The translations under genes were made by a program, and so were the position numbers. Source: Nemertoderma westbladi (taxonomy: Eukaryota; Xenacoelomorpha; Nemertodermatida; Nemertodermatidae). Taken from it: 64,000 bases of DNA. This document shows positions 38,834-51,042 of the stretch, in pieces; position 1 is the stretch's first letter; every line of letters starts with the position of its first letter. The notes below the pieces were generated by a model that was not told the DNA's origin, did no database searches, and saw only the letters and a list, made by a program, of their open reading frames with translations. Location: NCBI GenBank assembly GCA_032718475.1, contig JAUCBJ010007107.1, forward strand, positions 1 through 64,000. Direction: 5' to 3'.

Positions 38834-41036
38834 TGTTACGGTATATGGCGCTGTATCCACAGTATTAGTCCATTATGCAGTATGCAGTATTAGTCCATTA
38901 TGCAGTATGCAGTATTAGTCCATTATGCAGTATGCAGTATTAGTCCGTTATACTGTACGTAATATTAGTCCGTTGTGCAGTATAATTATTTAGATAAGGC
39001 GCAGTGTGGTGACATTTAGGTAAGGAAGTTAAAACGCCCATATATTTTGCATCCATTCATTTTGTATAGTATGTAGCCCTACCTACGTAATTTTGTATTA
39101 GGATATATGTAGATAGTTCCAGGGTAGCGAGTTTACTCGGACCCTGGATTTTGTGCTTGCTGATATTAGTTTGATAGGGCTAGCATATAGGGACGCTGTC
39201 CTGGCAATTCAGCAGCCAGAGACGTGATCCATTACCATATATGGTAATAATTTGAGGGCATAGGGCTACAATCCGGTCTCCTTATTGGATTAACTGCTTC
39301 CAGGTTGGTTTAATGCTAGCATGGACTGGAGAGCCAATGGGAGAGCGATTGAGTCACCTTATTGCATCACCCCATCCGGATCACCTATAAATTGGCGGTG
39401 TGCCGGTAGGGCCTTTTGTTGTTCATATGTTCATGCCTTATCACATGACACACCCCTGTTACAATTTACTTGCTGAGCTGTCTCTAATTTTGTATTAGGA
39501 TATCGTATTTCTGCAATTTGCTAATTTTGATTAATTTCTTGGAATGATTTGCTATTACGATTACTTTGCTTGTGTTTCTCAATAATTCCTTCGATTACTG
39601 CAAATTACAATCGAACTATGATTTCTACCTTTGATTGATGGTTCTATGTGATTCTTTTCTGCGCAATAATCCCAAGGGATTCCTGAGACTGTCAGACTTT
39701 GTGATTTGCATGCGCCGCTACGGTAGCTATTAGCATCATGGAGGGCTAAGGTGCCAGTGGGCGGTGGGCGCATCGGGGGGTTGAGCGACTAGGAGAGAGC
39801 GGAGGATTCAAGGCGGGCAACGCTGGCCAGGGTCACCGTTGCGGGCGGGTATCTTGCACTGCGGCACGCAGACCGATCGCCGGTACAGTATCTAGGGGGC
39901 TGATGATCCAGGTTTTGTCTCTATTTAGTATTAGGGGGGCAGGAATTGGGTTAGTTAGGAATCCTAGATGTACCCGGGAGAGGCCTGCGCGTATTATAAC
40001 GTTGAGTGTGGAGTACGAGTAGTGAATTGCACAATTGTAAACTGTGATTTCTAACGCTGATTGGTGTGTTATTGAAGTGTGCCTAAGATTACGAATGCTT
40101 AGATAGGCGCTCTTTTCCTTTGATTGATTTCTATTTCTTAGTTACAATAATTAGTTATTGATTAGGTCAAAGTAATACGGCAATTTAGGCTATTACTAGC
40201 GAAACCTGTTGCGTGATAAATTAGAATTACGTATTCTGGAACTCTTAGTAATTAGTACGCTGTTAAATATTTGTGACTGTAATTAATTAGTAAAAAAATT
40301 AAGAATTAGTACGCAGCATAGCGGAGAGTAGCTAAGGTAATAATTAGTGTACTGTAAACTATTCACGCTGAGCGGTTATTTGCATTAGCGGGCAATCAGC
40401 TAGAACGCACTATTCGGTACGCACGATACGCTAGTAATTTTGCTGGCCTAAAGCCAGTCGCGGGCAGTTTTAGACCCGGAGTGGTACTATCCACGTAGAA
40501 ACAGATACTGTACCATTTTGATATTTTAAATATTCTCGCATTCACACATTACGTTAGGGAACCTCCAGTATTCGCGATTAGAAAGACGTAGGTAATAGCG
40601 TGCTTTAATAGTGATAGAATTAGGCGTAAGAATACTCTGAGTGCAAGGCCTCTCGCACTCGTCTTAAGTAAGCTTAGGGAGCCGACTCGGGTTTACTGTT
40701 TTGGTTATTCCTGCGTGGCTCATAGATTCGAACAGTTAGCTCTCTATCGAGCAATCGGTAGAGAAAGGAACAAGCGATTTTGCAGGAGTTGTGTAAATTT
40801 AGTAAAATATATTAGCGGACGGCAGATTAGCGCCATCTAACGGTAAGTAGCAGTTTGTATTTAGCAACCCTTACAATTTAGTAATATCACGCTCCTGAGC
40901 CCCTTTACTTAACAGTAGAGCAGTCTTTGTGTCTTATTGGTTAGACGAGAACTTATTAGGTTGGCAGAAGGATATTAACGGGTATTGGTCTGTTCAACAG
41001 TTCTGCTGTTAGTATAGAGGTCGCGGTTGTTTATCA
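38834..41036 (+). repeat. 3' LTR of the 19-kb BEL/Pao element
   Basis: 2,203 bp, matching 21951-24153 with about four single-base differences found by eye (for example GCCATTCAGC/GCAATTCAGC and GAGCAACTAGG/GAGCGACTAGG). Followed by the target duplication GGTGG. Confidence 0.94.
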
Positions 41037-41261
41037 GGTGGAATGCAGGGTTACTCCACGGTTCGGATGGTTCATCCACCACGAAACGCGGACCAGTACG
41101 ATAAAAATCGTGGAGATCAGAAGCATCCCCATTCCTCTGTAGTCTGATTCAAAAGACAAAACAAACTGATATTGTACCTTTACCAATACTACCGGTATAG
41201 GTGGAGCTTTTCTAGCGTCGCGATCTTCGCGAATGTTCTAGAAGAAAATATGTTAGTTCTA
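41037..41261 (+). repeat. Right part of repeat R
   Basis: Continues the split repeat; matches 62864-63057. It includes the hairpin TCTAG..TCGCGA-TCT-TCGCGA..TCTAGA near 41213-41243. The match ends at GTTAGTTCT. Confidence 0.85.
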
Positions 41262-41505
41262 TAATGTTAGTTAAATAATTTTGTGTTCTCGAATATTTAT
41301 TACGTAACTAGAGAGCCGCTTAACAACATAAACTAATATTGGATATTGAGTTCCGTTTTGGAGTTCGCCTTGCAGACACTGAAGTTGCAATAACGTTTAA
41401 GTATTTTACTCAAATTACGTGCAAACAATTTCTACGTCGATGATCTTTAAACACATTTAATAAAATTTAAAAAATTCCAATAAATATATTTTATTTTGGT
41501 ACAAT

Positions 41506-41743
41506 CCGGATTCAGGGCCCTCCACCTGTCCACTAAATTCTGCTTTGATGTGTGTTGTGTATGTGTAGGCCTATGTGTTACTCACACTGTTTATTTTTTT
41601 CTAATCGTTTATTGTTTTGGTTCCTTCTGGCTACCACTGTAACCTGCTCCTTTACTTTTCAATTTTTTTTGTGATTTTGTGTGATTTGGTATCATTTGGT
41701 GTAATTTCAACAAGACAAAAAAACTGGAGGGCCCCCAGTCCGG
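41506..41743. mobile_element. 238-bp MITE with about 19-bp imperfect TIRs
   Basis: The ends CCGGATTCAGGGCCCTCCA and TGGAGGGCCCCCAGTCCGG are imperfect inverted repeats. The interior shares CGTTTATTGTTTTGGTT and ACTGTAACCTGCTCCTTTAC with the foldback at 1205-1645, so the two are related. Confidence 0.6.
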
Positions 41744-42740
41744 TTATTACCTTTATTTTACTTTTTCCGCCGGGAAAAAAGTAAAATCAATGCAATCTTA
41801 TGAGTAACTTTTTTCCCTATGGGAAAAAATGAAACTTTTTCACCCGATTTTGGTCTAAATTCGAGCGAAAAAGTTACAATTTAAGAATAAAAACTGTTTT
41901 TAACGAATTGTGTGCTTTTTAGAAATCAAATCGTATGTTAAATTATTATAATATAAATATCTTATTTGTTATAATTCATTCAAATTTAGGTTATAACTAA
42001 ATACAAACTACATAAAAATTTGAAGTTTTTTGAAGTTACAGTAGTTGAATACAATGTTTTTTTTAGTGTACACAATACACAGTCAACCCACTGTATGACG
42101 TTTCATTCACAGTATTAAAGTTATCATGTTGTGTTACATGATGTAAGGAGGGAGTCCTGCAGTCTCTTTAGTATAAGAATCAATACAAGTGAGGTTGTGT
42201 TGTTATAAAGTACTGTACATTCAATCAATTTTTACAAACTAGAGAATTGTGGCAATGTTAATTATTTCATAGAGTTATGTACTGTGGGGCGAGCCAAGAA
42301 AATAAGCGAGCTTAGCATAAGGGTACCCGTACCACTATCTCAATCGGTGTGTCTGTCATTCTTAGATCCGTGTTATTAAACGTTAATAATTCAGCCCCCT
42401 CTATGAAATATATTTATTGGGTGATAGTGTTAACCAATGAACCCAATATACTTTTTGGTGCAACGGGAAAATCCGTTCGGGGAAGAAAATTAATAAATAA
42501 AGAAACCGCAAGGTGGTGTCATGAAAATTAAGTCTCATCTCACTGCTTACTGTATACAAATAAAGTCAATCAACAAAGTAGTTAAATAATGGGTCGAGGG
42601 GGATGCTAAAATCACTACACAGACTCGACATAAGCTGAGGGTAAGGTAGAAAGCTGAACAGCCAATACAATTACAGGAGGCGTTTAGTTGCTAAGATGCA
42701 CTGTCAAGACAACGGAATAAATAATAACAGAAACAGCTGG
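41744..42740. other. Spacer; no gene
   Basis: AT-rich. The stretch 42280-42370 (TGTGGGGCGAGCC...) is a partial copy of the repeat at 15285 and 62160. Confidence 0.5.
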
Positions 42741-43911
42741 TGTTCGCGCTTTTAGACCTTTTAGCAGCTAACCTGCCAATTTAAATGTACTTTTAATTAT
42801 AAATCGACTTTTGCCCTTACCAATTTGCTGAATAGTACTGAATTTACATCCGCCAAAGCCAGTCCGTGCGCGGCGTATGACCCACTATGTGGGAGACTGG
42901 AGTCGGGTCCAGAGAAAGTTTATTGCGGTCTAGGCTACTTTGTATTATTCGATTGATCACTACTATATAATTTCCGACAACTATATTTACTTTCGGGAAA
43001 TATTAACAGTTCCTTTAGGACGTGGCGCTTTAAGTATAAAAACAGAGTTATGACTTACACTAATCACAACTAGATGGCTATAGAATCTCGTAAATAGCGC
43101 ATTATTCAGGAGATGCTTTATTAACCTTCACACTACTTCACACGACTTCACACTACTTCACACTAAGTCACACTAATTTGCCGACCGTCACTGACTTTGA
43201 TCATATATAAGGAGGATTGCTACTGACACACGTAGGGATTATGAAATAGCATTTAATTCACACAAAAACCACTATAATTTGAGTCACAGTTGCTACCGGT
43301 AGACCCTTCTGCTTACCTCAGTAATTAAGAAAGTTTAGGGGTTTACGATTATTTATCGGTATTCTCCAAATATAACATCCATTAACCCTCCAGTTATCTT
43401 GCTGTCGTGAAGGGGTTAATATAAACAGCAATTAACAACAATATAAAACAGCATTAAAACAGTGCGGTGAACAGTCAGTATGTGTTCATGAAGTTCAGTA
43501 TGATAAGGTGCGGTTTGTATGTTCGATGCAATGTGCAGTAAGGTTTGATGAGTTAATAGATTTATGTTCTTATAACTCCAGCCATCAGATGTTCTTGGGC
43601 CAAAGTCTGAAACGTCTGTACTTAGTACTGTACTGAATCCAGAAAGGAATCGGATTCTCAGAAAAACTATAACTGCGCATGCGCCAATTTCCACAGGTAG
43701 GTCTCTATTGGCATAACTGGGAAGATTGCTCTGATTGGCTGAAATATGCCCAAACAAAGGAACCTCCACGTACACAAAGAATCAGCTGACAGATTTCATC
43801 ATCTTGGTTCTAATTTCTGACCGACGCATAGTTGAACAATTTTAGGCCTTTTTAGAGTATTCAGCGCATTGCGTAAAAATGACTTGTTATGTCCGCAAAA
43901 GCTTTTTTGCA
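42741..43911 (-). repeat. Old solo LTR, same family as the 46.8-61.3 kb element, reverse orientation
   Basis: In reverse complement it opens TGCAAAAAAGCTTTTGCGGACATAAC-like and closes AAAGCGCGAACA. Blocks such as GCGCCACGTCCTAAAGGAACTG and AATATTTCCCGAAAGT match LTRs A-C, with heavy divergence elsewhere. Its match to LTRs B and C includes their last 79 bp, which confirms that the true LTR end is GCGCGAACA. No target duplication is recognisable and no internal region is attached. Confidence 0.75.
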
Positions 43912-43914
43912 TCC

Positions 43915-44062
43915 AGTTACCAATTTCAATCTCCGGTTACCAATTTCAGTACTTGGTTACGAATTTCTGTTTCAGGTTACAAATTGTCACCCAGTTAGTG
44001 CACCCAATTACAAATCTCAGTCCACGGTTACTAATTTCAGTATTTGGTTACCGAATTTCCAG
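43915..44062 (+). repeat. About 22-bp degenerate minisatellite (GGTTACCAATTTCAGT)
   Basis: Six to seven imperfect copies of GGTTACNAATTTC with variable spacers, directly beside the solo LTR. Confidence 0.65.
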
Positions 44063-44512
44063 AAAAGTATACTTCACCCGTATTTACGATTACGACCACA
44101 AGAGTCCACAAGATACCGAACCACTGCAACACAACTAAGCAGGTATCACTTGTTTCTAGTGTTTACTCTAATTGCATTTCCCTGTGTTTTCAAAATGTGT
44201 ATAAACTGGTAAAATATATAGCAGGAGGTATTAAATTGTGAAAGAGTTAAAATTGAAAATGTATTAATTTATGAAATTGCGTTCAATGTAAAGGACGGTA
44301 ATAACGAAATTGACAAAGGGAAATAAAAAGACAAAGTCACAATCACAATTTTAGTTGTATCCTATTATTGCTCTTTTATGCAGTTAATACGAGAGATATT
44401 TCTCGAAATATTTACTATTAAAAGTAAACTTTATAATAAAAAATTAATAAAATGGGAAATTTTCGGAAAAATGTAAAGAAAAAATGTCCTAATATTTCCT
44501 CATAGGAACTGA

Positions 44513-44690
44513 TCTAGGGGTCTTAACCTCGAATGATAAGTTTATTTAACCGAGTATGTACGCATGTGATGGGATTAGTCCTACAATTGCGCTAATGAAA
44601 GATAAGTTATTTGGGTTAAGACCCCTAGAACAGTTCATATAACAAAATGTATAATAAATAACAAACACATCAAAAAACACAGCTCGCCAA
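44513..44690. repeat. Rearranged relative of the 411-bp tandem unit
   Basis: CTAGGGGTCTTAACC and its reverse complement bracket the segment GTACGCATGTGATGGGATTAGTC-like found in the array at 2796-4993. The tRNA-like part is missing. Confidence 0.7.
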
Positions 44691-44756
44691 CAGCACATTT
44701 ACTAACATTTCCTGATGTTGTTGTACCAACATTTATAACTAAAATTGTCTGTCACT

Positions 44757-44786
44757 GACAGACAGACAGACAGACAGACGGACGAA
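44757..44786. repeat. (ACAG)n microsatellite
   Basis: Six ACAG/ACGG units following CTGTCACTG. Confidence 0.8.
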
Positions 44787-45650
44787 CTGACAAGCAATAT
44801 ACATCTATGACCAATTATACTTAAACCCTAAAATACTTTTTTCAATTATACAATTTAAATAACATTGACGGCGGTAAAAATAAAAGTTAAATATCTTATT
44901 TTCGAACTACGAAAGCATAAATAAACTTTTTGTTTTTTCTTACGTGCAATATAAAGGATCTTGGGTAATATAATATGTTGGTATGAGTTGGCGTAATTAT
45001 CACATCAGCAAGGCCCGAGTTTCAAGCCAATGCAACTCAATCAACGATTCCCTAAGCCAATGATATGAATGATATGACTCAGCTACCTTTAGGGGAAGTG
45101 AGCGAAGATGATGATGATATGAGTTTCTACGGTAAACTGAACTGGACAGCAGAGCCGTTTATAGGGTTACTGACAGCCCAGGTGAAATGAATGGCTATAT
45201 TGGAAATGTTGAAGAGAATAATTGGCAAAGAGAGACGCGGCTAGATAGAGATAATGTATTGTATTGATTATTGTTACTATAATGAATACTTAAAAGCATT
45301 TAAATTTTTTTAAAGGCACATTATGATTATCCATGTATTTACCAAACTGGAATTCAAAGTTAATTTTACCGCCGTTTAGAGTAACATAGATAATTAAAGA
45401 TCCAAGTCAGTTCAGATGACCATTAATGAAATAACAGTTGTATGAAATAGTTTGCTCGTGAACGACACATAAAATATTAATCCACTCCCCTCAACAACAA
45501 AACTACTAATTTGTTAATTTGTTGGATCGGATCTTTCTTCCCCACACCTACCTACTCTAAACCTCAAGCTCTAGCTACCTAAAAGATTATACAATGAGGG
45601 GAAGAATAATCCCGAGGAATTAGAGCGGATAGTGAAAGAGATCCGAGCAC

Positions 45651-46001
45651 ATGTTGCTCAAAAAAGAGCAAAGGGGACGTTGCTATACCGTATGTTTTTC
45701 ATCCCAACGGATGATGTTAGATCATGTAGAGGCTTCACATCCCGACGCTATCCACAAAAAGAAGCAGCCTGCAACGCGACGCACTAGACCAATCCGCATC
45801 GCCGCTCAACGTCAGCGCGAATTCATGGTGATCTACTCGAATTTCATCAATGCTACCGAAGAGGATGCCGACGTTGAGTGGCTGAATGAGGACGAGATTG
45901 ATATGTCCGGGGTCGATATCACTGCCACTGCCAGCAATGATTGTGATGACGGATTTCCCATCCTTGAGTATCAAGATGGAGGGCCATGGGAGGAATTGTA
46001 G
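45651..46001 (+). CDS. Hypothetical 116-codon ORF, C2H2-like segment
   Basis: The frame has a Cys-x3-Cys...His-x4-His stretch (about residues 11-31) resembling a degenerate C2H2 finger, then an acidic C-terminus. An upstream frame (GKNNPEELERIVKEIRAHVAQK-like, 45600-45665) seems to join it after a one-base slip at an A run, and an acidic 41-codon ORF (45066-45190) precedes it. This looks like a degraded or mis-phased gene, or exons of one. Not recognised. Confidence 0.3.
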   Translation: MLLKKEQRGRCYTVCFSSQRMMLDHVEASHPDAIHKKKQPATRRTRPIRIAAQRQREFMVIYSNFINATEEDADVEWLNEDEIDMSGVDITATASNDCDDGFPILEYQDGGPWEEL

Positions 46002-46083
46002 AGTTGTGGAATTCTGGAATTGGTATTAATTACTATTAATTAAATAATAATAATAATAATATATTATTAATATAATAATAAAC

Positions 46084-46320
46084 GGCGGGGTAGCTCAGTT
46101 TGTTGAGCGCCGGGCCTGCAATCTATTGGTTGTAGGTTCAGCCCCGCCAGGGTCCACTCAGCCTTTCATCCACTGGGGTCGATAAAATGAGTACCAGTTA
46201 AATAACTGGGAGCAAATCTTGGGATAGGAGTAACGCCCACCCCTACCCTCGGGTAGCAGCTATCGAAAGAGGAGCCTTCGGGCCGCCTCCGGCTTCGGCC
46301 GACTGTTTGCTTTGCTTTGA
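46084..46320 (+). mobile_element. tRNA-derived SINE
   Basis: The head (46084-46148) has an intact 7-bp acceptor stem (GGCGGGG/CCCCGCC), a D-arm (GCTC...GAGC) and TGC at the anticodon position. The B-box is degenerate. The body contains GGGGTCGATAAAATGAGTACCAGTTAA-like sequence, also known from SINEs of molluscs and other invertebrates. The tail is (TTTGC)n. Confidence 0.8.
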
Positions 46321-46789
46321 TTAATATAATATATTATGTTAATAAAAAAAATCAATTAATAATATTATATTCAAGCTAGCGTTACGTTACAGGGGGGGGG
46401 GGGGGGGTCAAAAAATGGCAAAATTGGCGTTACGTAATATGTGAACAGCCCCCAATAGGTGAAGCCAGGTATGGTTTTGGTTTATAGGAATATAGTCTAC
46501 GCAGCACTCATTCCTCATGAGCCCGAGTTATAGTGTGGCAATGTAGATGCAGTAGTTGCACCCGACCAGCCGGAAACTCGGAGCAATAGGCCTACTGCTT
46601 GTACAATGCGTGTCAATTTCAACACCGCCGGGCACTGGGTGATGGCAGAGTGAGATTAAAAAACCGGATTATTTCATCCTCGGTTACGGTTAGTCCAGTT
46701 TGCCCGTAGCGGCAGCGATACCGAAAGTCGAGGTCAACAGACAGAGGCGGCCTTGGTGGTGAGTTGTTTGATTTCAATTCCAACACTTT

Positions 46790-47919
46790 TGTAAAAGCTT
46801 TTGCGGGATATAACTGGCCCTTTTGCTTCGCAATCCAGTTTCCCTTAATGCGCTCAAATACTCTAAAGAAAAACTCCCTAACTCAAAGGATGAAAGCTAC
46901 CGGCTGATTGGCTGATTTGCCTAGCGACGGCCTCTTTGTTGGGTTCGATCAACCAACCAGAGCAAGGTCAACCAAGCAGAGCGATTCAGCCTTATGTTGG
47001 CTAAATCAATGTAATTGGCTGCAAAGGCTAGGGTGGTTTGGCATTTTAGACGATTTGGAACCTGTGGAATATGGAACTCTGCCAATGAGAGCTTTTCCTT
47101 TCTGTGTTGAAATCTACCTGCAGCAGCTCACAGGGTTCAGTGTGTTGGTTTTCCTGATGCCATGCACATCGGCCATGGAATTATTCTGAATTATTCCAAC
47201 ATTAGAACGTCTTTAATTATAAGATCACATAACTGTTACCGGTACTACGGTACATGACCAGCACTGGACAGCGTGAGGACCGGTACGGTACCTGCTGCTG
47301 TATTGCACATTATTTACTGCTATTTGCTGTTTGTTATTAAATGTATAATTCGTTTGCATATTGTTATTTGGAGAATAACTATAAACGATCAGAAACCCCG
47401 ATCTTCTTGATACACTAAGGTTAGAGAGACCGGCTACATATAGCAATTGCGGCTTATATTATCGTGGTTTGTAGTGTGTAGTGAATTGAATGCTATTTTA
47501 TAGGCCCTACAAATGCCGGTTGCTATTCTCTTTATATATGATTAAAATCAGTGACTATCGGCAATTCAGTGTGCAGCGGTGTGCAATAGTCTGTATGTGC
47601 TTGTCCGCGTAACAAAGCATCTCCTAAAGAATGCGTCTTATGTGTAACTTATAATCCATTCGTTGTGTTTAGTGTAAGCCATAGCTCTGTTTATATAGAT
47701 AGAGCGCCACGTCCTAAAGGAACTGCTAATATTTCCCGAAAGTGAATAATATTTGTCAGAGATTATATATTAACGATCAATCGAATAGTACGGTAGGCCT
47801 GCACCGCAATCAAATTAAAGCATCCGAATCCAGTCTCTCGGGTATATCCAGCGGGTGAATGGTCGCGCATAGACTGGCTTCGGCTAATGTTGGATTTATT
47901 TGTGTCAAATACTTGTCAT
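46790..47919 (+). repeat. LTR A (lacks its last 79 bp)
   Basis: Starts TGTAAAAGC. It matches B and C through TTGTCAT at 47919 and then jumps into the ORF2-relic segment. About four bases differ from B/C (for example GCACATC/GAACATC). A TTTATATAG box near 47690 is a candidate TATA element. Confidence 0.85.
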
Positions 47920-47948
47920 TATAATATGGATAAACTTATATAGCAGAT

Positions 47949-49473
47949 ATGATTGAGTTGATAGAAGATGAGCTTGGTATCAGGGAGCGATATACTCTAC
48001 CTTTACAAGCGTTTGTTGATAGCTTGATACGCGGCGACGCTGGTCCAACTACTACGGAGGACGATGGTCGTTATATCTAACCGCCAATCTCCCGGGAGCA
48101 ACTTGCGCGTGGGTTGGACTGTAGAAAATTTACCGCTCGCTATACGCATCGTAATGGTATGTATATGGACTTCTTAACTACTGGTCATCCTATCGACCTA
48201 CACGATACGAACGATATAGACACCAAAAGGGAAATGGTTTTATTTAAATATCATACCCAGCGGAAGCGGAACGATAAAATGAGACTCGAACACGAAAATT
48301 CTATTCGAAACCGACTTGAAAGGAAGATGTTGAAGAGCCGGATAAACGCAGCGACTTCACCAAAATATCTGGAATTCTTGAGAGAAGCCTATCTTGATAT
48401 TACCAGTCAACAGAACCTAGAGACTCGATATCCTCAAGGTATACATCATGACCGCATGGTAGAACTCAAACAGCTCTATTCCACTATGATGTATCTTACC
48501 GTCGATCGACCGCTACCTGTTGTACCGGATAGCTTCGAACGGATGGAGGAATATTGTAAGCTGGAGAAAGATCACTCGCGTTTCCCCTATAAGACGTGCG
48601 TCTTTGGTATTATTGAGATGAATGCCCTAGACCCAACCAACAAACGGAAAGATATAAACATCCGCGGAGACGTTGCGCTAAACACGGTTTTACTCGCTAT
48701 ACTTACGGGAGTTTCGAGCGAAACTTGTTCGATGTATCACCTACGCTCGCTCGGCTCAAACGATCCTTAAATAAACCTATGATCAGAGTTCCGGAATACT
48801 CGATCAGACCTCCTCATTCCCTAGTGAGACCTCAAGCTCTTGATCTTAATAGTATGACGGATCCTCCTGAACTGTATTCATTGTTTAAAGATCTAGTGTT
48901 ACCCGAGCAATTAGTCGGTGGCACTCCGGTTGTGGGCTCCCTAAATATCCGCCCATCTTACCTGGCCGGATTGGGGCACGGACACCTGATATCGCCATTC
49001 AACCGTATAATCGTAATCGTCCCCGTTTAACACGATACAACCGTCATCAAGGTGGAGGAGAGCGTTGTATGAAACGAGTTAAACGCTATTCTACAAAGAT
49101 CAGAAAAGAAACCTACGTTTGTTCAGATAAACTTAAATTATAACGGCAAGTCCAAGCGGTAAACGGATTGGCTTTATCCCAGTTCGATTGGGAAATCCCG
49201 AATCTCTAAGACGATATTGAGCTTGGATGACCCTATTCTCGGCGAGAGTTTGGACGAACGTATCCAACGATGAGCGGAGGAAAATCAGCTCGAGGAGAAG
49301 CATATCGAAACGGCGGATACCCCGACCATAATCCTACACCTTATGATGCAATCACATTGCACCCTTCACCCAGGAGTTATGGCCCTCCTAGTAAAGTGGC
49401 TCCCCCCAAAGAGAAAAGGACTCTTGCTAGCTTTAAAAAACTGCGTAAACGCCGTCCACGCAAGACAGACTAA
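47949..49473 (+). pseudogene. ORF2-family relic, copy 1
   Basis: Pieces: an ATG frame at 47949 stopped by TAA at 48078 but open in the same frame to 48770 (including a 218-codon stretch from 48114); a shifted frame 48725-49027; a basic 67-codon tail frame 49270-49473. The first part matches the N-terminal 145 residues of ORF2 of the 19-kb element (LYSTMMYL....PLPVVPDSF...). The zinc-knuckle region is absent and the segment is far shorter than the 3.7 kb of intact ORF2. It is a broken and internally shortened copy, not expected to make the full protein. Confidence 0.7.
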
Positions 49474-49542
49474 CTGTTTAGAGTATTTTTATATTTTAGA
49501 AACTGTGATTTTTTATATTTTATAGAATTAAATCCCATTTTC

Positions 49543-49551
49543 TGGGAGCGG
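49543..49551 (+). promoter_or_regulatory. Polypurine-tract equivalent before LTR B
   Basis: TGGGAGCGG directly precedes TG of LTR B; the same bases precede LTR C at 60101-60109. Confidence 0.6.
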
Positions 49552-50759
49552 TGTAAAAGCTTTTGCGGGATATAACTGGCCCTTTTGCTTCGCAATCCAG
49601 TTTCCCTTAATGCGCTCAAATACTCTAAAGAAAAACTCCCTAACTCAAAGGATGAAAGCTACCGGCTGATTGGCTGATTTGCCTAGCGACGGCCTCTTTG
49701 TTGGGTTCGATCAACCAACCAGAGCAAGGTCAACCAAGCAGAGCGATTCAGCCTTATGTTGGCTAAATCAATGTAATTGGCTGCAAAGGCTAGGGTGGTT
49801 TGGCATTTTAGACGATTTGGAACCTGTGGAATATGGAACTCTGCCAATGAGAGCTTTTCCTTTCTGTGTTGAAATCTACCTGCAGCAGCTCACAGGGTTC
49901 AGTGTGTTGGTTTTCCTGATGCCATGAACATCGGCCATGGAATTATTCTGAATTATTCCAACATTAGAACGTCTTTAATTATAAGATCACATAACTGTTA
50001 TCGGTACTACGGTACATGACCAGCACTGGACAGCGTGAGGACCGGTACGGTACCTGCTGCTGTATTGCACATTATTTACTGCTATTTGCTGTTTGTTATT
50101 AAATGTATCATTCGTTTGCATATTGTTATTTGGAGAATAACTATAAACGATCAGAAACCCCGATCTTCTTGATACACTAAGGTTAGAGAGACCGGCTACA
50201 TATAGCAATTGCGGCTTATATTATCGTGGTTTGTAGTGTGTAGTGAATTGAATGCTATTTTATAGGCCCTACAAATGCCGGTTGCTATTCTCTTTATATA
50301 TGATTAAAATCAGTGACTATCGGCAATTCAGTGTGCAGCGGTGTGCAATAGTCTGTATGTGCTTGTCCGCGTAACAAAGCATCTCCTAAAGAATGCGTCT
50401 TATGTGTAACTTATAATCCATTCGTTGTGTTTAGTGTAAGCCATAGCTCTGTTTATATAGATAGAGCGCCACGTCCTAAAGGAACTGCTAATATTTCCCG
50501 AAAGTGAATAATATTTGTCAGAGATTATATATTAACGATCAATCGAATAGTACGGTAGGCCTGCACCGCAATCAAATTAAAGCATCCGAATCCAGTCTCC
50601 CGGGTATATCCAGCGGGTGAATGGTCGCGCATAGACTGGCTTCGGCTAATGTTGGATTTATTTGTGTCAAATACTTGTCATAGGCTAAAGTCGATTTATA
50701 ACCTAGAAGACATATAGATTTGGCGGGTTAAACTGCCAAAGGTCTTAAAAGCGCGAACA
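49552..50759 (+). repeat. LTR B (1,208 bp, internal)
   Basis: TGTAAAAGC...GCGCGAACA. Same length as LTR C and no difference noticed. The next bases are GTAACAGTTA, so, as in the 19-kb element, there is no TGG primer site but a GTAAYA start. Confidence 0.88.
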
Positions 50760-51042
50760 GTAACAGTTATAGCTTCTTGATTGCGGCGTAAGCAATCAAG
50801 TTGATAGTACCGGTCGACCGGTAACCAGTAGGCCTGACTGCCTGATCATCCGGACCGGTACTTACTTACAGTACAGGTACAGCAGTATTATTTCGAGTGT
50901 GATATATTGTATATTGTAGGCTGTTAGGGGATTAGGGATTGATCACCCCTTATTCCTTTGCATGGTTTACTTATTTCTGTCAGTTTTATTTACTAGTAGG
51001 CTAATATTGAGCAAAAGACGTGTAAACCTGCTCAGATTGTAC

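Larger units (their letters stand above)
21951..41036 (+). mobile_element. Full-length BEL/Pao LTR retrotransposon, 19,086 bp
   Basis: Order: 5' LTR (21951-24153), leader, gag-pol (25617-34055), linker, a second long ORF (34820-38527), purine-rich tract, 3' LTR (38834-41036). LTRs are TG...CA, each 2,203 bp, and differ at about four positions by eye, which marks a young insertion. The 5-bp target duplication is GGTGG (21946-21950 and 41037-41041). The insertion interrupts repeat R, whose empty version is at about 62868. Pol domain order (protease, RT, RNase H, integrase) and the Gag and C-terminal domain types are those of BEL/Pao. Both long frames are open, so the copy may be competent. Known BEL/Pao elements are mostly well under this size. 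Confidence 0.95.

Noticed and set aside
46084-46148. Functional tRNA gene
   Set aside because: Acceptor stem is intact, but the anticodon stem and B-box are degenerate and a SINE body and (TTTGC)n tail follow.
46908-47189. 93-codon ORF present in all three LTRs
   Set aside because: It lies within LTR A/B/C, has no recognised domain, and its length differs between copies because one base change (GCACATC/GAACATC) alters the stop. Not called as a gene.
50678-50681. LTR end of the composite at TTGTCA (1,129 bp)
   Set aside because: A, B and C agree only to this point, but B, C and the old solo LTR all continue 79 bp to GCGCGAACA, and only that end gives matching ACTTT duplications.
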